This document shows positions 39,336 through 52,543 of a stretch of DNA of 64,000 nt, in pieces. The position numbers and the translations under genes were made by a program. The stretch is from Zygaena filipendulae (taxonomy: Eukaryota > Arthropoda > Insecta > Lepidoptera > Zygaenidae). The notes under the pieces are model-generated. The model searched no databases, had not been told where the DNA came from, and saw only the letters and a list, made by a program, of their open reading frames with translations. Location of the stretch: NCBI GenBank assembly GCA_907165275.2, contig OU015651.1, positions 12,050,501 through 12,114,500 of the forward strand. Direction: 5' to 3'. Within the stretch, counting starts at the first letter, position 1, and each line of letters opens with the position of its first letter.

Positions 39336-42300
39336 CTTACTACCTAGGTACCTACTTATTTAAAAAAACATTGTTAATTTTGGTGCCTTTTACGTATGAA
39401 TGTTTTCATAAAGAGAAGAATTCTTACCTACTTACTTACCTTTACCTACAAAATTTTTTATTACTATATTATTAGTTAGCAGTTAAATAGTTTGTAGTAG
39501 ACTAGTCCCTATAACACAGGGAATTCCAGTTTAGGCACTAGTGCTCCACAATGTATAACCTTGTTTTATGTTCAATAAACGCTTTTTTCATTTTTCATTT
39601 GAATTTTTTCATTTAAGATTTCTGAAGATTTCTTAACGTTCCTGTAACTGCTAAGACGTAGTAAATGACTTCACGTTTACTCCCTAATATCCATCAAAAC
39701 AGCCCCAACATCGTCTTCATAATGCGAATCAAAAGCTTTTTTTTTTCATTCTTCCTCGTGCCTACAAAGGTACTTCCCATTATATAAATTTGATACGATA
39801 TTTTATAGCGGAGCGCTGTAGCACGCGCTGCCGTTCCGTACAGTCTCGTCGAGACGGTATTTTTATATTCCTTTTTTATGTATTTCGGAGCGTGTGTGTG
39901 TTTCCCCACGGCTGTGGGCGGGGAGGCGGGGTGGCTGCGGCCCGCTGGGGGATAGCCGACCCCTAAAAAGTTATGTATTTTTTCTCCTCTTTTTTCTCAT
40001 CGACGTGATGAAACGGCGAGCGATATTGATCGGGCGTGTGTTAGCAGTTATAATATAACACGTACTTAGGTACGTAGGTATAGCTTTCTTATTATGTTTT
40101 ATAAATAAGATAGAGAGATATCATTTGTATGTGCCTAGTGCCTACAAAGTATAGAAAAATATCTATGAGTAATGCTATTTATAAGGCGAAATAATAGTCA
40201 ATAAGTTATAGGCACCTATAGAAGCTCTTAATTCTCGTAAACCAATTTTTGCGTTTGAAGTGCAATTAGATGTTATGAATAATCAATGATTTTTTTTAAA
40301 CATCAGTTCTATAAAGTTTAGATGCATCTTGAAATCCGATACTACGAACAATATAATACCTAGAGCTATAATATATAAGTATATATCCATAGACTTTTAT
40401 TAATTTAGTTGAACATAAAATTTATCGCCAAACGGACAATTGTGGCTTTGTCAGGGTTTTTTTGGCCGGTTTGTCTGTAGCGGGCAGGTGTGTCGCCGGC
40501 GCGCGGCCAGTCCATCCTTTATGCGCAGACGCACACAGCATACATACGTACAAGCTGCTCAGTGCCGTCCGGAGAGTGGGCACCCATCACGCACATTGTG
40601 CACCTATACAGGCTGTACACAAAAAAATATCATGAATTAAAATTCTTCATCGTCACAAATTATTCACAATGTCAATGTGTTTTTTGGCTAAACATTTTTG
40701 GATTCTTGTTCGAGTTTCTCTGTTTCCTTCCTACAAGACAAGTTCTCAAGTGTCGTAACTTTTGTATCATGAAACTAGTATTTTAGAAAGAGTAGGTATG
40801 TAAGTATAGATACCATCTCGCGGCATAGATGATGCTAAATGATGCTATCAGACAAAGTAAGTAAAAATATATTACAGTTTAAAAAGGTACCTATTTTAAG
40901 AGAAAGACATGACGCATATTAATAACATTCCTACTGCTAAGGATAAGATTGAAAATCACCCTGTATCTACCGATAGACCTAACGAAACGTTTTCTGCAAA
41001 TACGCGATTAGAACCTTTTTTTTTTATTCTAAAATCGGCTGCCGTTTTGTTCGATTCGATGGTCCGATAGAATCACGAGCACTCTTTGGGGTCACTTTTT
41101 GGAGATTAATACGCATTGTGGGGCGAAGTCGAAAAAGATGGACAAAGAGACGAGAACCCTGTTGACTGGCCGCATATAGAGGCGACTACTTTTTGTGCCA
41201 CGTACAAATAACGGTGGATTATTCTGCCCTCATACGATTATCCGATGGATCGGTTACACAACTTGATTTGGTCTTGCAACGGGCGTACGTTAAATTTCAT
41301 CCGATAAAGATCTGCAATGAGTTTCGAGAGAGCTCAATCAAGATATCACCGTTGATGGGCCGTAAAATTGATTCTTTTTCTGAAACTTTTTGATACTTTT
41401 GACGGTTAGCACGCGTCTCACAGATGGGTATGCTCGATTGGTCAACTGTCGATCATATGGTGCTCCCACACCGGTACACATTTCACATTCGGTGTAAAAA
41501 CAAACAAAGCAACAAAATACTTTTTCATTACTCATACTCGGAAAGTAGGTCTGAAGTTGCCTGAAAAGCGGGTTGAAAGTACCTGAAGACCCTTTTCAGC
41601 CCTAGGGAGAATCGCTTTCAACTGACAACTGTCAAATTATTAAAAAAAAACTAGGTCTATTTTCACATTTCTATTGAACCATGTTTCAACTTTCTATACA
41701 GCCAGCGCGATGTAAAATTGAAATAACGTAAAGTTTAAGTAGGTATTAATTAAAATAAAATTCACTCACTTTTTCTTAAGCTAATTCCTATTTATATTTT
41801 TTTATTTTCTTTAATTAATACTTAATAATTAAAGAAAATATTTTTTTAGGTCGCCACAATGTAAATAAAAAATACTGGCTGAATAGCTAGCCGGCCAAAG
41901 AAAAAGAAATAGGTGGGAAAGTGTCAAGCGACTATCCGATCTTCACTCATTTTTTCTTTAGCTAATTCCTATTTTTATTTTGACTTTCCTTGCATTCGTA
42001 ATGAAAAGCACAGTGTTACCCTCGGGAGAAAGACTTATTTAGTCCCTCGATCTATTGGCGCCCTCGCTACGCTCGGGTGCCAAACCCCGTCTCGGGACTA
42101 AATAAGTTACTTTCACCCCTAGGATAACAATGTACTATTAATATCATTGAACAAAACACAATGTTTTTAGACGTTGGTCACCATTAGGTACTTATAATTT
42201 TCAAACATTTGATGGTTCCAACCAAATAAAGACAGCATTTGTTTGTCAAATATTACAAAATGTTATAATATGCATAACGTTAATTAAATAACACCAGTGA

Positions 42301-43108
42301 GAGAATTCATATTTGGTTGGTATCAAAATATTAAGCAAGTCACTAACTTCGTCAAAACATCTATGCAACCGTTAAAGAAAAATCTAATAGGCAAGGTTTG
42401 TTTATACAACTGTTTTTAGACTTTAATTAAACCCGCAGACTTTCATCCATTGTAGTCCTTGAAGGTAAGCAGCTGGCTTAAGAAACTTCCCTACGGTAAT
42501 TAGTCCTTCTAATATAAAAGAAAGTAGGTACATACACGAAGAGCAATTTTTTTTCAATTTCAATGTTTTTGTTGAAGGAATTTCAAAGCACATCACGAGG
42601 TGTGAACTGATTATTCCAAATAAAAAAGTAAATATAAGATAACGTCTTGGGTGATCTCTGCAGTGTGCAGTTTATGATTCCTACGTCTGTGAGTTTTTGC
42701 GTGCGCGTGCGTGTGCGTTCAAATGGTGTCACTCCAAATATTTTTGAGGTAGGACATCACCAATGGTGGTGAAGCATTTTTTTTCAATTCAGACTTTATT
42801 GTGTCGAGTCAAAGTTGGATAGGTACTATTAATTCAAATTTGAAATACAGATGACATCAACAATTGATGGTTATTTAACTATATTTTTTAGAAAATTGAT
42901 AGCAGTACCAACTGTGGAATTATTAAAATAAACAATTGCTGATGCTGAACGTACTTATTACTTACTTATTTCAAATTAACCCTTTGCTTATCTAATAGGT
43001 AGGTAAGATTAGCAAAGCGCTTTTACAGGACACATCTGTATAAATATCTAATTATCTACCTATAAATGGGAATTTGCATCTATATGACGGCATTTAATAT
43101 CTCAGACC
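39336..43108. other. Gene-poor interval with a GC-rich patch
   Basis: No gene recognised. 39800-39960 is GC-rich; on minus it has GAATATAAAAATACCG and CTATAAAATATCG (TATA-like) and may be a promoter. 40440-40620 and 41030-41480 are unique and moderately GC-rich. 42019-42118 is a foldback (ACTTATTTAGTCCC against GGGACTAAATAAGT). The rest is AT-rich. Confidence 0.35.
42019..42118. repeat. Foldback sequence
   Basis: Inverted arms GACTTATTTAGTCCCTCG and CGGGACTAAATAAGT around CCCTCGCTACGCTCGGG, itself a small palindrome. Confidence 0.7.
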
Positions 43109-43328
43109 AAATAAAAACTAAAGACGGAACGTCTCAAACAACGAAGTGAAGCCGGTTGCGTATGCATGTGGTGATTAGGAAATTGTATGGATTTGCAAAT
43201 TTTACTTAGGATTTATGGTGTCTTTTTCTTGTAAGTGTGTGCGTGTTTCAGTGTACGTGCACGGCGATGGTGTCTTTTTCCTGGCTTCACTTGTTTGTTC
43301 TACGCGTTGCGTCTTTAGTTTTTATTTA
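43109..43328. mobile_element. MITE with about 45-bp inverted ends
   Basis: AAATAAAAACTAAAGACGGA and AAGTGAAGCC on the left; the right end is the inverse, GGCTTCACTT and GTCTTTAGTTTTTATTT. Confidence 0.75.
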
Positions 43329-43852
43329 AAAAGTTAAATTATTAAAGAACTAAGGCACTTGACTTGTGAGTAATGACCTAAAATAGCTTCTCTACTCTGG
43401 CTATTCAACCTTTTTATTATGACTTTTTATTTTTTTGCTGTCTTAACGGTATAGCGGTTTTTAGTCTTTACTGACGTCAACCCTTTCTTTTGATAGCCCG
43501 TTGGCGCCTTAAAGAACTGTTTATCCCACAGTAAAAAAAATACTTGGTTCACACCAACGCGTTTAGGTACCTATATTATCAGCACTTCGACAAGTGACTA
43601 TAACACAAATTAGTGAAATGTAGGGGATTTTCTTGACTTTTAGTACCTAGCTTAGAGTACCTATAGACCAATAACAAAATGATACCTAAATCAGCATAAG
43701 GTTTCTTAAATTTTAAAATCCCGAAAGAATAAATTGCACCCTTAGGTATGACAGAGAGAGAAATAATGATATAGGTAGGTACGTATAAATTTTATTAATC
43801 GTATAGAATTTATACTAGGTAATTTATACTAGCAATATATATTAGGTAGATA

Positions 43853-44003
43853 CTAGCTGTTCTCCACGGTTTCACCCGCGTAAATTTCGGACTCCTGATC
43901 TGACAACGGGTATTATGCAAAATTTAATGATGATCAGTTGAGTAGTTAAGCTTGAAAGTGTTAACAAAGAAAAAAATACTCATTCGCATTTATAATACTA
44001 TTT
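43853..44003 (-). mobile_element. Truncated Helitron-like repeat
   Basis: CTAGCTGTTCTCCACGGTTT to CATTTATAATACTA, internally deleted. Confidence 0.65.
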
Positions 44004-44669
44004 TTAGAAATCGGATTAACAAAAAAATTGACCTATATGTTCACAATACAATTACCTGTGACATGCCACGCGACCGCAATCGCACAAATCGTCAAATTAC
44101 CAAAAATTACAGGGGTGTTTTTTCTTTGAAAAAAAAAAAAGATAAAAAACCGCAATGGGCACGCGTGCTTCCTTCCCCAACTAGGGGAAGGTTTTTAACG
44201 GCGCGTATAAAAATATAAATTGGTATTTTTTTGAGGTTCGCGTGCGTCGTTTGAACCGCGTACAAATGTCAAGTGTAGCACGCTTCCGGTATTATGTACG
44301 ACCCTCTTTAAGATTTCAACTTGGGGCTTTAAAAACGGTGTATTTAATGAGATTTTAATGTTGGAATATGCAATTTAACAGAAGTGTGTCTGTTATTATA
44401 AAAGTTTTAAAAGTGTTAAAAAGTGTTAAAGTTTTAAAATAAAACGCAAAAACATGTTAGAGATGGGGTTTTGGTAATGAAGGCATCTCGTCTTAAGATT
44501 TCTTGATTTCGACCATAGAGGTAGGAAATTCTGTGATTTCGATATCCTTGGGGAGCGTATCGGGAGCACTTCGGAAAGAGAATAAGTAATTTTACCAAAC
44601 GAAACAATATAAGTTCGTATTTCATATAGGTAAATGTAGAAACGTAAGTATATAAAGTAGGTAGGTATA
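44004..44669. other. Spacer
   Basis: Unique AT-rich sequence. 44140-44300 is a little more GC-rich. No gene recognised. Confidence 0.3.
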
Positions 44670-45122
44670 TTAAAACAGGAGATAGGGTACTGTTATCCCG
44701 GAATTCCCGCGGGGACTCCGAAATTACGCGGCCTAGACCGCGGGGAACAGCTAATCCTACTAATATTATAAATGTGAAAGTGTGGATGTTTGGATGTTTG
44801 GATGTTTGGATGTTTGGATGTTTGGATGTTTGGATGTTTGGATGTTTGGATGTTTGGATGTTTGGATGTTTGGATGTTTGGATGTTTGGATGTTTGGATG
44901 TTTGGATGTTTGGATGTTTGGATGTTTGGATGTTTGGATGTTTGGATGTTTGGATATTTGGATATTTGGATGTTTGGATGTTTGTAACTCAATCACGCAA
45001 AAACGGCTGAACGGATTTGTATGAAATTTGGCATGTACGTTGTCAGGGGTACAGAGAAGGACATAGGATACTTTTATTCCGGAATTCCCCGGGGAACTCG
45101 GAAATTACTGCGGGTGAAACCG
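44670..45122 (+). mobile_element. Two abutting Helitron-like copies, the second with an expanded minisatellite
   Basis: First ends GGGGAACAGCTAA at 44754, where the second begins TCCTACTAATATTATAAATG. The second continues through the 8-bp array to TGCGGGTGAAACCG. Confidence 0.8.
44784..44983. repeat. 8-bp tandem array (GGATGTTT)25
   Basis: 25 uninterrupted 8-bp units; units 22 and 23 read GGATATTT. Other copies of the host repeat carry one or two units. The long frames through it on both strands are artefacts. Confidence 0.95.
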
Positions 45123-45550
45123 AACCGTATTTTCTTGTGGTCAATAAATTGGGTCAATATAATACCCCCCCTTAGTCCGTACACAGATAATATTATAATA
45201 CTATATACTGTCCGGAGTTCAGAGCTTTAGTCAAACATTCCAATATCCGATATCTACCATCCATGCAAACATATATATTTTCCACATACTTACAGCCAAA
45301 GTAACTACCTACTGCACTATGATTCAGTGTGTGGGTAGGTACTGGGCAAGTACTGGGTATTACCATAAAAACATAAGTGTTGGTATTAACTACATACTAT
45401 AAACCCGATTTTCGATGGAAATTATTCGAACATGTGGTTTTCCTTGTGAAGTAAAAAAAATAAGTACATTATTATGTACTTACTATATTTTGTTTATTAG
45501 GTTCATGTAGGTGTGTTATCTTATGGGTAGAATTCTCGCCGGTTACCTAT

Positions 45551-45910
45551 TATACAACGTGTTAATTAATTAACTGAAAACCTGATACACCCCATTTAAA
45601 AAATAAACAATAATATGATTAAAATATATTTTATGTCGAAAAACTGTATACTTTAAAAGTTATTCAACATTAGTTTGGATGTAACCTATCTACGATATTC
45701 CAAGCGCTACGCCCGCGCCTTACCGGTTCGAATTTTATTGCGGCGGGCGGCGCGTCGTACGTCCCAAATATTGTATTATAAATAATTTAGACATGGGTTG
45801 GTAAAAATGAAAAAATAATAACCTATATTAAAACATAGTGCGATCGATCCGCTAGTTGATTCTAGCAAACTACTTTCTAGTTTTCAGTTAATTCATTAAC
45901 ACGTTGTATA
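45551..45910. mobile_element. DNA element family E, 360 bp
   Basis: TATACAACGTGTTAATTAAT and the right inverse ATTCATTAACACGTTGTATA. The interior has GC-rich CGGCGGGCGGCGCGTCG. Confidence 0.75.
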
Positions 45911-46040
45911 AGTATTATTATCGAAGGGTTCAGTCCGTTCTGATCTATCAACAAATCAAAATGATAAGGCTCAAAAATAGGAATCAAAAATATTTTCTTG
46001 ATGCAACGTATTTCTTATACCAACAATACAACGACGAAGA

Positions 46041-46439
46041 TTTAAAATATAGATTGTCTCGTAAATCGACGTCAAGCCAGAACCAGGTGATAGGCTAAGT
46101 CATGACAGCTGTTAACAGATAAATATAAAAATCTTTGCTATGCCTATTTAAAAAAGGACTGTCATAAAAACTGACGAAAGCAATATAAATTTTGAAAACT
46201 TCATGAGCATATGAGCAAAAACTCAAATTTCAAGCAGTACTTAGTTTTCAGAAACACTATTTTGGATTACACAATAAGAAGAAAATTGAAAAAAAGTTAA
46301 GGTTTGTAGCAACAGGAGTTAAAGAAAGAGTGTGAATTTTTGTAATTTTTATAAATTTTAAAGATTATTTTTTACGGTTTTTCTATTAAGTTATGACCCG
46401 GTTCTGTCTTGACGTCGATTTACGGGACACCCTGTATAA
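46041..46439. mobile_element. Mariner-type MITE
   Basis: Left CTCGTAAATCGACGTCAAGC. The right end read on minus is TATACAGGGTGTCCCGTAAA then TCGACGTCAAGACAG. CAGGGTGTCCC ends are typical of mariner-like elements. Confidence 0.65.
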
Positions 46440-48305
46440 CTTATAAGTAAAAAAAATAAAATCTTGGTGGTAAGAAGTACCTGTAATAATTTTTCAAGAC
46501 ACGGAAATCTTGTCACGAAATAAACTTTTTTATAGGTTTGGTTAATAGATATGTAGGTATAATTGTATATTACGTATGTATGTAATTCACAATAAGCCGA
46601 CAGCATACTTGCCTAACTAAACAGTCAAACAATCCACTTTTATCTCTAAGCTATGGGAAGAAGACATTTTTTGCATTTAAATGTCTCGTCAACCCTTTTT
46701 TATCACGGAGCGACAATACCGTTACTCAACTAATGTAAAAATTTAGAACAATCCCTTTGTGTAGTTTCCAAAAAATTTTTACGATCAACCTTTATTGTAA
46801 GGATTGTAATAGTGACATAAAGATTTATATTTGCATATTCAAATGAGATATTTGCGTATTGTTTGGTATTGTGTTGTGTAACTTCGACTGGGTTAAAAAT
46901 ATCTTGTTTAACGATTCCGGGATTTTGTTTTGTACGAATGGTGCCTGCGAAACAATAAAATGTAAATTAGCTAAATTTTTATTATTTTTAAACTCTATTT
47001 TTATGCATCTGTAATAGATTGATTTGAAAACTTTGTGCAGATATCATTTTAGTATTGACAAACATTCTTAAAATATTTTGCAAAAAAAATCATTTGGGTA
47101 CATCATGCTTCACATAAAAGGATTAAACAAATTGGAAATATTACCCACAATTTTAGCATTCAATATCTATAGATTCAGATTGACGTAGAAATTGTAACAA
47201 TGCAAAATTTGGCACAAAAGGTTCTTTCGCATGGTTAAGATGGATAGTTTGTGAAATGAATGATTTTTTTAATACGCGTATAAGTATAGCAAAAGATATT
47301 TTTTTAAATAGCATTTCTCATTGGAATGCATGTGTTTGTGCATACTGGAAGGGCACTGCAGGTACTAAATGCATCAGTTTTTGCATTTCCTTTCCTCGCT
47401 TTTTACAATAAAAACTTTCTTTTAAATAAATAAACCCGACATCGTTTGACAAGGATTCATTTTAAAATAATAATTGAGAAATGTTGTCGGTTTCTTTATT
47501 TGGTTATTCTCCGCCAGTATCAATTTATTGTATGAAAGTACCTACCTATGTAAAAAAAAGCAATATTATTTAATATTTGATACCCATTCAATAACCTAGT
47601 TTTAAATTAGTATCAAAAATTAAAATGGATGTTTTTTGGGAATGGCTCAGAGTTTTACTCTGAGCCGTAGATCCTACGTAGTAGGTACGTAGCATGTCTA
47701 CACCGTCTGCGTAGACATCGGCACTTCAGCAACAACAAAATAGGTAACTAGATAATACAATCGGTAGGTAGGTAGGTACGTAATAAAATAACAATCTTAA
47801 CATACAGCTAATATACCTTTGTCGTTAATCAGGTTTAAAAAGGTGTTGTACCACTCGAACTTTCTACGGATGCCAGGAAAAACCGAGGGATTAGATTATA
47901 GTTTCTAAAATTCTATTTGGTGAAAGTCTAGCCACAGGCAGTTTTGTTACGTACATTTGACCTTAAAATCCGATAGGTTTTTTTACATATTGTAGCGAAT
48001 GTCATCTTATGTCGCCGGTGCCGGTGCCGGTGCCGGTTACTTATCGGAAATTATATTAGGTTTTCATGACTCTAAAACTACCTGACCGTACTTGTAACTG
48101 TACAACGGTACTTGTTTACAAAATGCCACGTATATCTTTTCGCCTCCTTAGAAGTTGATTTCCCATGCATAAACCCTTTTCTTAGCAACTGCTTAAATCA
48201 TAAAAGAGAGCCTTGTGCAAAGTTTTGAGGTTTTTTTATACATTGATAAATCAGTCAGTCAAGTCAGTCGCTAGGTACCTAGATTTAATTTTATATTAAT
48301 TACAT
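46440..48305. other. AT-rich spacer
   Basis: No gene recognised. A short (GGTGCC)n run is at 48013-48038. Confidence 0.35.
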
Positions 48306-48410
48306 CAAGCTATTTGCCGCGGTTTCAATCACGCTAATTTCGGACTTCCCGCGGAAATTCTGGAATAAAAAGTACTTTATGTCTTTTTCTATACCCGCAT
48401 TATATATTTT
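48306..48410 (-). mobile_element. Truncated Helitron-like repeat
   Basis: GCCGCGGTTTCAATCACGCT, CTTCCCGCGGAAATTCTGGA, then it breaks off. Confidence 0.6.
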
Positions 48411-48747
48411 ACGTATATATATTATTAAGATTTCTAGACCTCTATTTAGTTTACTAAAGGGTACCTACCTAAGTTTTATTATTCAAATGCATGTTTTGTA
48501 CTTCCATTATCTTATGTAGGTATATATATACCTATAACTGCCTAAAAAAGTGTTATCAGTATTCGCCCTACTATTTTCCTTTGCCGTATAAGTATTGAGG
48601 ACTAAAGTATTAGGGGAGAGCACGCATGAATTTCGCGAAGGCTCATCTGAATTTCCGATCAGTACATTTATTAGGGTCGGTGGAGAGACACCGAAGGGCT
48701 CATTGCGATTTGCGACTGACCGTAGCTTAGAGAATAGCTGTTATAGA

Positions 48748-48959
48748 TGGACGCAGATAAGCAATAACATGTTAACCCCCAAAACAAAGTTATTGATTCT
48801 GAACGATTTATTGAGAGTTAGAGAATGTTTTTTAATTATGTGTTTACATTATTACATTACATAAAAATGTTGAAACGAAATGGCGCTATAATTTTAAAAC
48901 TTTAATTTACTCAAAATTTCTCCAGTGTGGGTTAACACACTATTGCTTATCTATGTCCA
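48748..48959. mobile_element. MITE family C
   Basis: TGGACGCAGATAAGCAATAA and the right inverse TATTGCTTATCTATGTCCA, with GTTAAC inside each end. Confidence 0.8.
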
Positions 48960-49374
48960 GATATAGGTAGGTACCAATGTAGTTGTTTAAAAATCGGTGC
49001 GTCTATAGAATACTTTGCACGCGCAAAAAGCCTATTTTCCTATACCTACATGTAGGTACCTACAAAACAACCTAACGAATTAATTTAATAGGAAACTCGC
49101 AAAAATTCTAAATATGTAACTGTAATATACATAATTTGTAACTAGGAACGGCAGGTAATACAATGATTTTTTTCCTGCCGTGCCCAAAAAAGTTACGCTA
49201 AAACTAAGTATCTATAAGGCAAATAATTTCCGAATAAAACCGAAATATTGTATTAAAGTAGATTTACTCTTTGTTACCCCCAGCATCACTCGCATTTATC
49301 GTTGGTGATTCCCTTTGGAGCCCGAATGCGCCGGTATAAAAAATTAAGTTCTAAGTATAATTTCATATTTAAAA

Positions 49375-49680
49375 CTAGCTTTTGCCCTGGACTTCGTCCG
49401 CGTGGTAGTGAAAATCAGACATTGAAGAGGTTAACAGGAATAAACCAAAATCATATATAATTTCTTCCAAGAAAATACGGTTTTCCATACAAACTTTGCA
49501 ACCCGTTTTCACCCCCTTAGAGAGGTATAATTTCGGAAAATCCTTTCTTATCGGATGCCTACGTCATACAAAGAACATGCACTTAAAGTTTCAGGTCTTT
49601 ACGATGAGCGGTTTAGGCTGTGCGTTGATCAGTCAGTCATCAGGACAAAGCATTTTATATGTATATTGTATGGATAATGA
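49375..49680 (-). mobile_element. Repeat with CTAGCTTTTGCCC start
   Basis: CTAGCTTTTGCCCTGGACTT, CGTCCGCGTGG, then CACCCCCTTAGAGAGGTATA and CGGATGCCTACGTCATACAA. Related to 34955-35155. The start resembles lepidopteran RTE-type tails. Confidence 0.6.
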
Positions 49681-49884
49681 CTTTGGTTCGTTTACGTTCC
49701 TGAAGGAATGGCGTTCAATTCATCCAATTAGGTAAGAGTTAAATTTATTGTGGACCTGCCTGTGAAGGTACCTAACAGAAAAACAAAAAGAAAAACATTT
49801 TCACTTCTGTCAGACACACACACAGATAAATAAACAGAAAAGCACGAAAACTTCGGCCTACATACCTTACCTGCATATTAGGTA

Positions 49885-50122
49885 CTAGCTGTCCCCCGCA
49901 GTTTCACCCGCGGTAACTTCAGAGTTCCCGAGAGGATTTCGGGATAAAAAATAGGTACTTACCATTGTACTTACCCTATTTCACTCGGGACAACCGTAGC
50001 TTCCTATAAGCGAAATAATGTTTAAAATCGGTTCAGTAGATCCAGAGATTACCCCCTACAACATCACAAACTCGCAAACTCACAATTTCACAAACTTTAC
50101 CTCTTTATAATATTAGTATAGG
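49885..50122 (-). mobile_element. Helitron-like repeat
   Basis: CTAGCTGTCCCCCGCAGTTT to CTCTTTATAATATTAGTATA, subfamily of 32190-32391. Confidence 0.75.
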
Positions 50123-50449
50123 TATGCATAGTGAATGATTTTCCATTGTAGTCACCAAATGTTTGTCTTTGGGAATATTTTCGCCCATTGCCTTCCAAAA
50201 AGGTTCAAATAAACTTACAGGTACCTATACAAAGTGTTTGTAAAACACATCATTATTCCAAAACCGACACACCGTGATAAACATCGCGCGCCTTATGGGA
50301 TTAAGCGTCGTGGGTTGATTGCAATGGAGATATAGACATGTTATGCGCCAGCACCTATGTTGTCAGTCAATATCTTGTTTCAAACTAAATAAGTTATAGT
50401 AGTTATGTAAGTCTCACTATAAATCACTACATATTATAAAAACAAATTA

Positions 50450-50980
50450 AAACCGACTTCCAAAAAACACAAAAGTGCACTATACTTACTAAAAAGTTAA
50501 AAACAACAAAATAAAATACCAATTTAATCCAAAAGACAAAAATACTCGTAATATTATTTATTACTAGCTGTGCCCCGTGGTTTCACCCGCGGTAATTTCG
50601 GAGTTCCCGCGGGAATCCCGGGATAAAAAGTATCCTATGTCCTTCTCTGTACCCCTGACAACGTGCATGCCAAATTTCATCCAAATGCGTTCAGTCGTTT
50701 TTGCGTGATTGAGTACAAACATCCAAACATCCAAACATCCACACTTTCACATTTATAAATTATAAATTCACATTTATAAATTTATAAATTGTTTTATGCT
50801 ACCACTGGCCGATTTGAATTCGGTGCCAAGCTAACGTGTATTTGCCCACTTGGCTTAGCTCTTCTCACGACGAGCTCGTGGCGGGAGTCGACGTAGACCA
50901 TGTATCCACTCCCTATTTGGTTTGTCACCGACTTCAAAACAATGTCACGTTCTTCTTTTGGGAAGTCGGTTAATAAAGGC
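50450..50980. repeat. Possible element with AACCGACTTCC ends
   Basis: AACCGACTTCCAAAAA at 50452 and TTTTGGGAAGTCGGTT near 50975 are inverted to each other and enclose a Helitron-like copy (50564-50762). Confidence 0.4.
50564..50762 (-). mobile_element. Helitron-like repeat, near full length
   Basis: CTAGCTGTGCCCCGTGGTTT to three AAACATCC units and TTTATAA; the last bases are rearranged. Confidence 0.8.
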
Positions 50981-50984
50981 CTTT

Positions 50985-51135
50985 GCCGCGTCTGTTCACG
51001 ATAAACTTAAAAACTACTGAAGGGATTTTCATGCGGTTTAGTTTAGATAGAGTGATTCAAGTGGAAGGTATATTTTATTCTAGAGTTCGGACGGGAACTC
51101 TGAAGTTACCGCGGGTGAAACCACGGGAGTTCTAG
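50985..51135 (+). mobile_element. Truncated Helitron-like repeat
   Basis: CGATAAACTTAAAAACTACT-type block, ending ACCGCGGGTGAAACCACGGG. Confidence 0.65.
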
Positions 51136-51138
51136 GTA

Positions 51139-51255
51139 GCATCGTCGTTGGTCTAGTCACTAGTGGTTGTAAAACCTGACTTCTTCGCAAGGTGTCGCAG
51201 GTTTGATCCCCCGCTTCGGGACTTTCTGATTTATCTGATGAATATTTGTATTTAC
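51139..51255 (+). mobile_element. tRNA-derived SINE
   Basis: Box A TGGTCTAGTCACTAGTGG, box B GGTTTGATCCC (51200-51210), tail CTGATTTATCTGATGAATAT. Confidence 0.65.
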
Positions 51256-52484
51256 CACTATAAAAAAAATCTCTATTTTACACGGATTTAGTTTCTAATA
51301 GCGAATAGAGCAAGTTCCACGGCTATACAGACGCCCAAAATATTGCTTGAATTACACAATCGATTTCTGCTCTATAGAGTGCTGCTTAATTGGCCCCCTG
51401 TCTATTACTCCAAGAATTTGGCTGACGAACATCACCACCATAATACCGATACTGATGAAAATACTTTATGTGAATTAAGTACCTATTAAAACAGAAATAG
51501 ATCATCGTTGTTTGCAAAACAAAGCATAAGGAAACGTAGTCGCTTGTTTAAAAACGACTCCTATTTAAGTAATATTAAAAAAAATATAAAAAAAAAATTA
51601 CAAAAGTATTCAAATATTCAAATAATGTAGAACACGTGTCGATTTGAAATAATAGCGCGGCAACTGGCATGTGACGTGATGGCAGATTAGGCAAGTGTCG
51701 CATTCACGGGTGCTGCGCCTGCGCTTCCCAGAAGGCGGTAAATCGATTTTTATTCCAATAACATCCTTCGTCTCCGCTTGTTTTGGGGATTAAGAGCCAG
51801 TTTTAATTTTTTTTCCGCCTGTCATATATAAATGTGCATTTTTGCGTTGGATTTATAAAAACGTGTCTTTGTGGTCTAATCGAAACTATGTAGGTACCCA
51901 GTCTGTATATGTACTTACCTATCAGTTCTTGACTTTTTTGGATTACTCAAATCAATAAAATTAACGAATACTTTTATCTAATTACTAATTATTATTATTC
52001 TTTTTTAAATATTTCGACACAAACAATTTATCAAGTATAATATTAGGCACCTAACTAATTAGTTCAGTGGCTACTTAGTTTCATTTAATAAAACAGTAAC
52101 AACTTGGGTGGTATAACCCAACAAATTAATAGATACCTACGCCTAAAATATTGTATATGATTAATTTTAACAAAATCAAATCTTATTAAATATTATTTAG
52201 GTAGGTATTCGTTGTCATCAAAAAGAAACGAAATACAAATATATGTAAGCTCAAACTATATCAGATAATAATCTTCCTGGCAACCATATCAAAATTAATG
52301 TTAAGGAATCTATTAGAAAGAATAGATCTTCGCTATTCTCAAGCATTTTCTAACTTATATTTTAGTTAAAAAAAAGTCAAACTAGATACGTATCCAGAAT
52401 GCTCTCGTATGTTTTTTGTTTCTGAATTTATTTGAATGTCGAATGCTACTGGAACACATCTGGTCCAATTTTTGTACACGTACC
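51256..52484. other. Spacer with a unique GC-richer patch
   Basis: No repeat recognised. 51640-51860 is unique and GC-richer, with AAATCGATTTTTATTCC, a plausible non-coding regulatory segment. Confidence 0.3.
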
Positions 52485-52492
52485 TATATAAG
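52485..52492 (+). promoter_or_regulatory. TATA box of the small gene at 52544
   Basis: TATATAAG about 30 nt upstream of an initiator-like TCAATCA (52515-52521). Confidence 0.45.
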
Positions 52493-52543
52493 TAAATCTG
52501 GACAAGACGTCTCTTCAATCATAGTATCACTTAACATCGAACG

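Noticed and set aside
41193..41393. 66-codon frame VDYSALIRLSDGSVTQLDLV and onward
   Set aside because: No ATG at the start, no domain, no splice context that joins to anything. Left as unassigned.
44693..45024. Long frames of repeated WMFGCLDV or HPNIQTSK units on both strands
   Set aside because: They translate the 8-bp GGATGTTT array; 8-bp units read through all frames give a 24-bp period. Not protein genes.
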